A stretch of 64,000 bases of DNA from Durusdinium trenchii (taxonomy: Eukaryota; Sar; Dinophyceae; Suessiales; Symbiodiniaceae): positions 389,739 to 453,738 of the forward strand of contig CAXAMN010021585.1 of the NCBI GenBank assembly GCA_963970005.1, given 5' to 3'. Below the pieces are notes generated by a model, which was not told the DNA's origin, made no database searches, and saw nothing but the letters and a program-made list of their open reading frames with translations. Made by a program: the position numbers and the translations under genes. Each line of letters begins with the position of its first letter. The stretch's first letter is position 1. Shown here piece by piece: positions 23,701-35,700 of the stretch.

Positions 23701-26700
23701 GTCGTAAAGGTTATGGGTCATGAGGCCCGTCAGAGAAGTTATACATGTTTCCAAGCGCGCTCCGCTGGCGGAGGGCGCTCTTGTGTGCAATGGCCTATAG
23801 ATTGTTGACCTCGGTGCACATATTTGTTTGAGCATGTTTGCGCTGACGAGCGCATTTGGTTGTGCGTTGTCCTTGTGTGTTGTGGATGTGTGTTTGTGGT
23901 TGTGTGCTGTGGTTGTGCGTTGAAGTTGTGTGTTGTGATTGAGCTGTTTTTGACGGTTGTGGTTGTTTGTCGTGGATGTGTCTTTGTGGCGCTGTGTTTG
24001 TGATTGTGTCTTTGTAGTTGTGTTTGCGGTTATGCGTTTGTGGTTGTGTGTTGTGGTTGTGCGTTGCAGTTGCGTGTTGTGGATGTGTCTTTGTGGTTGT
24101 GCGTTTGTAATTTTGTCTTAGTCTTTGTAGTTGTGTTTGTGGTTATGTGTTTGTGGCTGTGTGTTGTGGTTGTGTGCTGTGGTTCCGAGTTGCGGGTGTG
24201 TGCTGTGGATGTGTCTTTGTGGTTGTGTGTTTGTAATTGTATTTGTGGAGTTGTGTTTTTTAAGTGTTTTTGGTTGTGTGTTGTGGTTGTGTGCTGTGGC
24301 TGTGCGTTGTNNNNNNNNNNTGTGTTTGCGATTGTGTCTTTATAGTTGTGTTTGTGGTTATGTGTTTGTGGTTGTGTGTTGTGGTTGTGTGCAGCGGTTG
24401 CGCATTGTGGTTGTGTGGTGACCGTGTGGATGTTTTTTGTGGTTGTGTGTTTGTGATTGTGTCTTTGTAGTTGTGTCTGTGGTTATGTGTTTGTGTTTGT
24501 TTTTTGTAGTTGTGGTGAGGTGTTTGTGGTTGTGTGTTGCGGTTGTGTGCTGTGGTTTTGCGTTGTGGTTGTGCCTTTGTGGCTGTGTGTGTGATTGTGT
24601 TTTTGTAGTTGTGTTTGTGGTTGTGTGTTTGTGGTCGTGCTTTGTGGTTGTGTGCTGTGGTCGTGCGTTGTGGTTGTGTGCTGTGGATGTGTCTTTGTGG
24701 CTGTGTGTTTGTGAGCGTGTCTTTGTAGATGCGGTTATGTGTTTGTGGTGTTGTGTTGTGTTGCGGTTGTGCGCTGTGGGTGTGCGTTGTGGTCGTGTGT
24801 TGTGGTTGTGTGTTGTGGTTGTGTGCTGTGGTTGCACGATGTGGTTGTGCGTTGTGGTTGGATTGTCTGGTTGTGCTGCGGCTGTGCGTTGTGGTTGTGC
24901 CTTTGTGGTTGTGTGTTAGTGATTGTGTCTTTGTAGTTGTGTTTGTGCTTATGTGCGTTGTGGTTGTGTGCTGTGGTTGTGTGTTGTGGCTGTGTCTTCG
25001 TGTTTGCGTTTGTGATTGTGGCTTTGTAGTTGTGTTTGTGGTTATAGTTATATGATTGTGGTTGTTTGTTGTGGTTGTGCGTTGTGGTTGTGTGTTGTGG
25101 ATGAGTCTTTGTGGTGGTTTTTGTGTCATTGTAGTTGTTTTTGTGGTTGTGCGTTGTGGTTGTGTGTTGTGGTTGTGTGCTGCGGTTGTGCGTTGGGGTT
25201 GTATCTTTGTGGTTGTGTATGTGCGGTTCTGTCTTTGTAGTTATGTTTGTGGTTGTGTGATTTTGGTTGTGTGTTGTGGTTGTGCGCTGTGGTTGTGCGT
25301 TGTGATTGTGGTTGTGTGCTGTGGTTGCGCGTTGTGGGTGTGTGTTGTGGATGTGTCTCTGCAGGTTGTGTGTTTGCGATTGCGTCTTTGTATTTGTGTT
25401 TGTGGTTATGTGTTTTTGGTTTGTGCGTTGTGGTTGTGTGCTGTGGTTGTGCGTTGTGGTTATTTGCTGTGGATGTGTTTTTGTGGTTGTGCGTTTGTGA
25501 TTGTGTCTTTGTAGTTGTTTGTGCTTATGTGTCTTGTGGTTGTGTGCTGCGGTTGTGTGTTCCGGTTGTGTGTTGTGGAAGTGTCACTGTGGTTGTGCGG
25601 CTTGTGCGTTAGTGGTTGTGTATTTGTAGTTGTTTTTGCGGTTATGTGTTTGTGGTTGTGTGTTGTGGTTGTGCGTTGCGGTTGCGTGTTGTGGATGTGT
25701 CTTTGTGGTTGTGCGTTTGTAATTTTGTCTTACTATTTGTGTATAGTTGTGTTTGTGGTTGTGTGTTTGTGGTTGTGTGTTGTGGTTGTGTGCTGTGGTT
25801 TTGTGCTGTGTTTGTGTGTTGTGGATGTGTCTTTGTGGCTGTGTGTTTGTGATTGTGTCTTTGTAGTTGTGTTTCTGGTGGTTGTGCGCTGTGGTAGTTG
25901 TGTGTTGTGGTTGTGTCTTTGGGGTTGTGTCGTTGTGGTTGCGTGTCACGTTGATCCTTTGGAGGATAGCTTTGCATGTCTTCCGTAGGGCATGTAGCTG
26001 CTGCCATCCTGTGCAGGATCATGGCTATGGATTTTCCTGTGGAGGAAGTTGCAGTCCTTTGAGGATTGCTGGAGCCCCATCTGTAAAGCAGAGTCTTCTG
26101 CAGGACTTGGTTTCTTGGCAGCTCTTTGGAGAGCTGTTTGCGCCTGCAGCTATTTGAAAGCCGTGCAATTCGACCGGGCCCGCATCCAATTTGAAGGATT
26201 TGCCTTGTACCATGGGCAGCTTGCCATGTGTTGTTGAAGAGCCAAATGTTTCTGAGATGCATTCTGGTCCTCCCAGTTGGCCAGAGAATACGATTGGGTT
26301 CGCCAATGCGCTGTGTGTGGGCAGCGCAGCTATTTCCGGCAAAGATATGCCTCAACCCGTACTGCAGCCTGGGGTACCTTCAAATGTCCCCACTGGAGCT
26401 AGGCCAGCAGCTCCAGAGTGTCCCTGCAAGGGGGCCCAGCAAGTTGCCGCTCCTGCGCAGTTGGAGGCTGCCAGGATCAAAAGGATTGCCACATCTATCT
26501 CTGCCAGCATATCTGGAGGGGATGGCAAAGCTGATGGCACAGCTGATGGCTCAGCTGGTGATGGCACAGCTGATGGCTCAGGTGCACCACCTGCACCAGG
26601 CTTTGGGTGATTCCATGTTGCATGTTGGATCCACAGTCCTTTTTATGCCCAGGTCGTGCTCAGTCTCAGTTTTTCTCTTTGGCTTCACTCAGAACCAGTT

Positions 26701-29700
26701 GTTTAGCACATCCTTGGCTTTTAAAAGAAGTTTGGCATCTTTGAAGTAGAGTTGACAGGATTTGTTGTCAATCTTTCAAAAGCTCCAAGGGAGAAGGGGT
26801 TTGGCAAATCCTTTCAGGATTCAGGGGGGAGTTTGGAATTTGTGCATTCATTTCAGGAATTCTTTGAAGGATTTGAAGATTGGTTCTTCCAATCCGTTAA
26901 GGATTCAACCCCTTCAAATCCTACACTGCACATGTCTCTCTTGGATCTTTTGAAAGATTGAGCACAAATCCTGTCAACTCTACTTCAAAGGCGCCAAACT
27001 TGTTGAACAAATCCAGGATGTGCTAAACAACTGCTTCTGAGCGAAACAGAAAAGAAACACTTGAGCCTGAGCATGACCTGGACATAAAAAGGACTGTGGA
27101 TGCAACATGCAACATGGAATCACCCAAAGCCTGTGAAGAAGCTTTTCAATCCTATCAAAAGATTTTCGACTCCTGTCAAAGGTTCACTTCAATTTTTCAA
27201 TTGAAAACAACAACATCTAGACCCCTCCACCTCAAAAGGACCAGTTTTACGAGGTCCTGCTGTAAACGACCCAGTTTTACGAGGTCACATTTTCTTTGAC
27301 CTTCAAAAACTTTCAGGTCACCATTTCCACGGAAGATTCTTTGGGCATTAAGGTCACCACTTCCACAAAAATTTCTTTGGGCATTAAGGTCATTTCCATG
27401 GAACATTCTTTTGGGTTCGATGGTCCTTATACATACATATGTGCATGCATACGGGAGACATGGTACCCATACGCTCACATTTAGCGGCGCCGTGCCTTAC
27501 GCAAGTCCACGCGTGCCAATCTTTTCTTGGTGTATTTGTTTTGCGCACGTTGTTTGCTCAATTGACCAGTTACATTGACATGATATACGTGGCTACGTGG
27601 GAGTCATGTTTGCTGCTTGCAATTGCGCGCGTGCATTGTTCAAGCCGATGCCAGTTCATCGTCAAATCGCATTAGAAGCTTGCAGGCCCCATGCTATACT
27701 ATAGAGTCACGCTAGAGTCACGCCCAATGATGTCCATGGCGAAGTTTTTGACGTCCTTTACTAAGTAAAGGACGTCAAAAACTTCGTGGTTTAGGTGGGA
27801 GTCGCGCGAGAGTCACGGTAGGGTCACGGTCCCATGCCCGGGCCAGAAACGTCCAATTTCAACCACATGCGTTGTCTGTGTTGTAACGCATCGACCTTGC
27901 TTCATACTAAAAAGATCTAGCAGCCTGGGCGCCATTTATATGATATGCGTGCGCTTGTTGCCACAAATATTTTGTCTGTGCGATGTTCGCGCGAAACGGA
28001 CAGTAGAGCAAAACGCTCCTGGAAAGCCATTGGTGCAGTATGTTGAATCACAATCATCGTGCCATGTATTATATGCGCACCATATATGCATAAAGTAAAC
28101 GGCGTCTTTTACGTTTACCATTTGCCAAGTAAAAGACGTCTTTCACTAAGTAAAAGACGTCTTTTACTTCTTATAGTTGCCAAAGTAAAAGGAGTCCTTT
28201 ACGGAGTAAAGTCGGGCTTGTCCACCATTTCCACGAAAAGTTTTTGGAGGTCGAATTTTGCTATCAGTTTTGCAGAAACTAGAGCCCAGTAAAACGAGGC
28301 CTTTGATTTGGAGGGGACACCTTAAAAAGACACCTTAAATTAACGAGTCTAGACTCCTTACTTTTTATATCAGACTCCTTAAATAAGGGGTCCCACTAAA
28401 TAAGGGTTCTAGGAGGTTCAGGGAACTCCCGTCGGGAGGTCCGGCGGGGAACACTGCCATCGGGCGCTGGCGGTTGAGGTCCGGCAGGGACACTGCCGTC
28501 GGGAGCATGGTCATTGAGGTCCGGCGCGGCGGCGAAGGCTGCCGTCCTACACTTGCGGTTGAGGAGGCAAGGAGGAGAAGGAGAAGGGAGAAGGCGTAGA
28601 GCGAGTCACGAGGCAGCTAGCTGTTTAAAATCTAACAACCCTCACCTGACAAAACATGCAAGTGTTTTGTTCGCGGACCAGCAAGTGACCACCTTCCCAT
28701 CTTTTTTCCTGGAAGGAGCATGCAAGTCAGCCAGACCCCACGGTGTTCCAATGCGATTTTCACGCACCACCGATGGAATTTGGGAGCTGTTCAGGTCAAG
28801 ACAGGGTCAAGCAAGGAGGTTTGGACCCATCAATGTAACAGCCAGTAAACAAGTACGTATCATTATTTTGAACAAGGCCTGCAACATCCTGCAACCTAAC
28901 CATGATCAGCCACTAGGCCCTGGAAATAGGATAGGCCAAAAGATGCCCAAAGCATCCCTTTTCTCTTTCGGCGCACCACCCTTGGAAACTGGTAGACCAT
29001 TTTCTTGCCAGCGGGCTGAGAACCGCGCTAGTAGTCTCGCGATGTCTCGCGCACGTTTTATGAAACCACAAATCATGTTTTTGATGTTGTTACACATTGC
29101 GTGAAAGTCGGGACCGGTTTATTGTTTAAATAGCAACGTTTTCTTATGTTTCATCCGTAGCATGTGGTCATGTTGCCTTTGTGTTTTTGTTGAAATTACC
29201 TTGTTTCGGATTTTTTGTTCGCTCATCACCCAAGAATCTTATCGACACGTGTCCGCCTTATCTATCATCATGCGTGTCAGGTGCTTGGGGGTTAATGACG
29301 TACGCTCCGTGATGTGCAACGTTTTCGCATTGGGGTCGCCAGACGTGTGCTATTTGAATCAGACACTCAAGGAGTCTCAAAGACACTCAAGGATGTCTTT
29401 GAGTGTCCTTGACTGTCCTTGAGTGTCTGGTCTTTTTGGATAACCTTGAGTGCCCTTGAGTGTTTGGTCTATATTTTGGATAACCTTGAGCGTCCTTGAG
29501 TGTCTGGTCTTTTTGGATAACCTTGAGTGTCCTTGGGTGTCTGGTCTTTATAATGACGTTGAGTGTCCTGAAGTGTCCTTGAGTGTTTGGTCTATTTCTT
29601 GGATGATCTTGAGTGTCCTTGAGCGTCCTTGGGTGTCATCTAGTTTTTCTTTTAGACGACCTTGAGTCATGATTGTTTTTTCAATCTCTTAGCTCCACAT

Positions 29701-32700
29701 AAGAGCAAGAATAGGCGGCCCGGGTGGTTTTTTTGCATATTTTTCAATTGTTCAAAACACCAAATAAGGGTAAATCAGCATCAGGTTGGAAGCACTGGAT
29801 GCTCACTGTGTTCTTGAAGCCGTTTTCTTTGCAGCCATTTTTTTGACCCAATTGCTTTCGGACAAGGCGGGGAAGTCAAGTCGGAAAGTTGGGTGACGCT
29901 GACGCTGATGTTGTGTCAGCGGGAATCGGAAAGTCAGAGATATTTGCAAACATTCAAAGATCAGTTTTGATCGAAAGGACATTGCGTGGCCGAACATCTT
30001 GAAACTTCCGGAACTATTTCGACTTGGCTCAGGGGCTGAGGCTTAGGCCCGACTCAGGCCACCCACATGGCTGGTGGCCGAAAACATGGTGTTGAATATG
30101 TGTGTGAGCCCAGTGTGAGCATCCCACAAATAAGCTATTAGCAGACAATCGCTTCAAGCTTGCCAATACTGTAGGTGTGCAAACCTAACAGTCCCATAGG
30201 GTGCCACTCCACCGAACTTCGACATAAAGCCCACAAAGCTCAAGACTACATACCACATGACCACATACCTCTTCGCGTGTTCACTTTGGAGTTGACTGCC
30301 TCAGACTCATTGCCCCATGGCCGTGAAAGAGACGGCGAGAGATCAGGCGATTCGAAGGAAGGCTTCGAATATATGGCAGCTGCGGTGGGAGGAAGAGGAG
30401 GCCGATGGAGACATCACAGACTCACTCCAGGCGGTGGCCGCGGTGCTGTGCAAAGCATTTGCAGCGGCAATTGCATGGCCACCATCCAATGAAGGCAGTC
30501 GGTTACATACAACGCTGCGCAGAGTTGGGTGACCAGAGCCTTGAAGAAGCCGAAGACAGACGCACAGACATGGTTGGCGTTGCCTGGTGATGAGCAGGAT
30601 CGAGGTCGAGGCCGCGCAGCGGCCACTTCTGGTTGTGAAGCTCTTGCACCTCACGCAGGGCGCTGGGGCCGTTGAGCATTGGCCTTTGGAGCAAGCGCTT
30701 GGCCAAGGCACCTTTGGCGATGTTCGTGCTTCTCAAAACTACGCCGTCAAGACTTTGCAGCTGCGATGGGATCACCGTTTTTAAAGGAGTTTTCTTTGCT
30801 CTGGAACTTCACGTTGGACTTCTTTGCTTTGGCACTTCAGATTTGACGACAAAAACCCTTCTATTATGACAGGCCCTAACATTTTGTTCAGACAGAATCA
30901 AGACTGGTTTGTCGTCGGCTGCTTGGGGTCAGCTGTGTTTTGTGGGCGACCAAGGAAAAAGACCGATTTCGCTGCAGCTGTCCTTGAGCTAGAGTTTCTG
31001 CAAGCGGCTTTGGGAGCGCCCCACATCATCCTTTTGAGGACAAGTGAATGAAACCTGAAAGTTTTGGCACAACACTCTAACTCTTGAAGTGTCAGCGCGA
31101 TCGTAGCTGTTCCTGGGCCAGCAGCAGACGCAGTCTGGGAGCCAAGTGCAAGGAGGGCTGGGGGGGCTTTGCTTCGAAGTTCATGACTAGTGACTAGTGT
31201 CAGAATGAAGCAGGCAGCAGGAACGGAGCAAAATCATTCCTCTGGCGCAGCGCTATCTTTGGTAGACGCACGAAGTTCGTGGCGGGCGCTGGGGCGGGCG
31301 ACCGGCGCCATTGGATTGGCGGTGAGGGGCTGGCGAGGGGCCCAGGCCCCGAAACTCTGTGGCACGGCTGCGTGGTGCAGGGCAGGCACAATGAAGCTTT
31401 CCACTTCACTTTTAGAGGGCTTCTTGTGTGAAATCCTCGTTTTGGACTTGACATGCTTTTGGAAGAAGTCTCGTGCGACATGCTTGCTTTGGTCATGGCT
31501 TGTGGAGGAACTCTCAAAGTCCCAGAACGCTTCCTCGCGGAATTGCCCCGCAAGAGCGTGGTAGAGGAGCGCCATTAAAGAAATTTGCACAGAATTGAAT
31601 GTCCTCCCAAGTGTCCCTGCGTCCCACAGGATCTCCAAGAGTGCCCTGTTCTAAAGAGTATCCTACAATCCCACAAGAGTGCCCGGCTACCTGACAAGAG
31701 TGTCCCACGAGAATGTCCCACAAGAGCCCGAGCTTCCAACAAAGGGTGTCTCACACGAGCTGCCCACGAGAGTGTCAAACAATGTTTGGCCCTTTGTTTT
31801 CGAGCGCGCGTCTGCATTCGGGCTCGCGGGCTCCATCTTAGTTAGAACCAGCCATGTCGGCATGAACTCCCGTTAATAAGAAGCACATGAAAGAACCACC
31901 TAGAATCTGGAAGCTTTACGGTAGACTTTCACGTTGCTTCACACCATCGCGGCCCGCTTCATAACACAAGCCCTTTACGCAACCAAACTTTACGCCACCC
32001 TTCCCGGTCCCATCCTTAGACCGGATCAATTTGCACATATCTTATAAAGCAAATTAAGTAATTTCGATCCCCGTGGTCAAGCCGCTCATATCTTGCGGGA
32101 GGCAATCGGCAATCACACGATGCGCCTGAGGTGGGAAGGAAGATATGAAGGCTAAGGAAGGATCACACTTTTCTGCAACAAAGCCTTCCCACACAAAGTC
32201 CCAAGCTTTGCTCCTCAAAATTAACTAGCAGCTGGGCCGCAAAAATCGGACAGATCGGAAACATCGGGAGCAACCAGAGCCATCACTCACACACACAAAC
32301 AGATGTGAACCGGCCTGCTGCGATCTGCAGTCCGAACCGCTGAACGCAATGTGCAGAGAGGCATGCCGACTCCTCAACTGACCCAGGTCCCTGGGCAACC
32401 GGGTGCATTCTATTTTCCCCCGGTGTGAGACACCCTTTGTTGGAAGCTCGGGCTCTTGTGGGACATTCTTGTGGGACACTCTTGTCAGGCAGCCGGCACT
32501 CTTGTGGGATTGTAGGATACTCTTTAGAACAGGGCACTCTTGGAGATCCTGTGGGACAGAGGGACACTTTGGATTCTGTGCAAATTTCTTTAATGGCACT
32601 CCTCTAAAACGCTCTTGTGGGGCAATTCCGTGAGGAAGCGTTCTGGGGCTTTGAGAGTTCCTCCACTCCAAAGCAAGAATGTCGCGCGAGACTTCTTCCA

Positions 32701-35700
32701 AAGCTACATGCCAAGTCCAAAACGAGGATTTCACACAAGAAGCCCTCTAAAAGTGAAGTGGAAAGCTTCATTGTCTCACTGCACCACGCAGCCATGCCAC
32801 AGAGTTTCGGGACCTGGGCCCCTCGCCAGCACCCCCTCACCACCAATCCAATGGCGCCGGTCGCCCGCCCCAGCGCCCGCCACGAACTTCGTGTGTCTAC
32901 CAAAGATAGCGCTGCGCCAGAGGAATGATTTTGTTCCGTTCCTGCTGCCTGCTTCATTCTGACACTAGTCACTAGTCATGAAAACACAGCTTCGAAGCAA
33001 CCCCAATGAGAGGGCGAGATGCAACGACTGGCACTCAACCAACTAACGCCAGCCCTCCTTGCACTTGGCTCCCAGACTGCGTCTGCTGCTGGCCCAGGAA
33101 CAGCTACGATCGCGCTGACACTTCAAGAGTTAGAGTGTTGTGCCAAAACTGCCAAAACTTTCAGGTTTCTTTCACTTGTCCTCAAAAGATTTTTTCAAAC
33201 AATGGAGCGTGTCCTTAAGTTTCTATGAACTTTCCCTACCTTATATAAGGCTCCGTGTATGAGCCACGACATATCCAGCAGCGATGGTCTCGATCGATGT
33301 TTCGCAAAAAATCTCAGAAGGAAGTACTCCTAAGGATGCCGCAGCTAGTGACGCCAGAAACAGGAAAGTGTAGACTATAGACACTAAAGGACATCCAGGG
33401 AAGCTTCAAACAGTGACTAAGAACATTGAGCAAACACTCGCGGAGACTTGAAGACATTTAAACAAGTCTGAGCCAGGACACAAGCAAACACTCAAGACAT
33501 TCAAGGACACTCAAGGTCGTCTGAAAGAAAAGCTAGACGACGCCCAAGGACACTCCAGACACTCAAGGACACTCAACGTCATTCAAAATGACCAGACACC
33601 CAAGGACACTCAAGGTTATCAAAAAAATTAACCGGACACTCACGGACATCCTTGAGTGTCTTTGAGTGTCCTTGAGTGGCTGCCTCCAACTTGGTGGCTT
33701 GACTGTCCTTGAGTGTCCCTGAGTGTCCCGTTCAAAATCCGCCCGGATTGCACGTCCCCTCCGTTTTCGGCATCTTTACATCACACATTTTGTTTGACCA
33801 TTGGTTTGCATGCGGCCTCAGCCTAACCCAAAACCTTTTGAAGTTAAGAAAGTCTGGCCCAAAACCTTTTGTTGTCAAGAAAACCTGACCCAAGACCATT
33901 TGATGTGAACAAGGCGAGTCTAACCTTCAGCTTGCTACGATCTCTTGCTGGGCTTGAGCTGAAAGGAAGGGAACGAAAATCGGCATGGTCTGCACTCTCG
34001 CCTGTTGCTACGAAGCACAGTTACCTGGCAGATGCCTTTGAAGTGGAGCCATCTTGTTCCACCAGGGATGGTTGGGCAGGAGTGGAGGAAGTTCTTACAG
34101 CAGCAGTGTGAGCTGGCACGTCCCAAAAGGGGTCATCCAGATTCGATGGAGAGCAGCGTGACGCTCATGGCTGCAGAAACCGAGGAACCAAGCACGGCAA
34201 ACGATGTGAGTGTGCAGACGGAAGCACTTTCCACTGAGGATTTACGCGTGCAGAGGAAGCAAGCGAGGCTCAGAATGTGAGTGTGCAAATGGGGAGTGGG
34301 GACAGGCTTGATGTCTTGACAGAGCTTACTCACAAGGTTTACAGGCTCCACGGCGTGCTGTCACCATTGGGCCACCACCGCATCGCAAACCCGACGGGAT
34401 CAGTGATTCGTGCCTTCAAAGCTGAATTGAATGTGGATTCGCAGCTCGCTGCATCATGCGGCTCATGCCCATCAAACGTATCTGTATTTTAGTCCTAGTT
34501 GGGAGGCTCGTCGTCATCTGTTTTTTCATTGTGCCACATGCTCGTGATTTTTTCTTGACTATGTTACGGTCCTTTCCTTTCTTTCGTGAATGACTACCAT
34601 GGTTTGCTCCTGTCGATGGTTCAAGATTTTTATTTTGGCGGGCAGCACGGCTGCCCTAAGTGGTTGCGGTGCTGTCTGCCTAGTGACCTAGTGTGCCTCT
34701 TGTTGAGTCGATTTTCCGGTTTCGAAGATGTTGAGAGTGTTTAGATGGCCCTCTGTATACAGCAGTATGAATTGCCTCAAGGTCTTTCCAATGGGTGTAA
34801 GTGCTCCATCCTATGACATGCATGACATCTCCGGCAACAAAGTTGTGAAACACTACATCTTTCAATTATGTTCAAACCAAATTGAACCTCTGTGCGTCGG
34901 GGAAGCCTAGAGCATGGACTATGGCAAGAACTTTCGCACAGGCTCTAGAAGATAGTCACATTTTCGGTTGGAATGCAGGACTGAGCAATACTTCTACCAA
35001 TGTGTTTGCCGAGCCCATTTACGATTTCTACTTAACCTTGAAAGACTTGAGGGGGTGTTTTTTTGGAAAAATTACACTGGGCACTGCCGAAGAGAGCAAG
35101 AGTGGGCGCTTTTGGTTAAAGTTTGAGGCTGCGCAGAAGGCATTAACAACCACAAGGCCTCCAGACGCTTACCTTCTACACACAGACTTGCTTGCGTGAC
35201 GGGTGGTGGCTTGCCAGTCGAAGGTAGAGAGGACACTGCGATAGCTGACGGCTCACATCAACTACTACATATAGCGCACCTTGGGCATGGCGATCGGTCC
35301 AGATGGAGAGTGGAATGACCGAGATCAGACTGGTTGGTTTAAGACTTAAAGGGGCAACATTGTGAACAAGTGGAGGAACTGATGGAGACCGACGACGCAA
35401 GACCACAAAGACCTTATTCTTTCTACCTCCTCTTCATCATTTCTTCTCCAAGCGCATCTAAACAACGTCAGGAAAATAACCTCTTCGTTAAGTGCACCCA
35501 AGCAACGGCAGGAAAAACAAACTATGGCAGCTTCTGCGTCAAGTTCATCCAAGGAACCAACCCAAGGCCCTTTGCAAATGGCACTGCTGCATCTGACCTC
35601 TCTTGGCGTAGTGCATAGTTCATAGTGCTTCTGGTGCTCGAATTCGTCGAATCACCCCACCATGACCTTTGACAGTCGGAAATTGTGCAAAGCAAAACAC

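Noticed and set aside
24260-25129. Long minus-strand frame rich in Thr, His, Asn and Gln (289 codons)
   Set aside because: It is the translation of the TGTGGT minisatellite and crosses the N gap. All frames here stay open because the repeat lacks stop codons.
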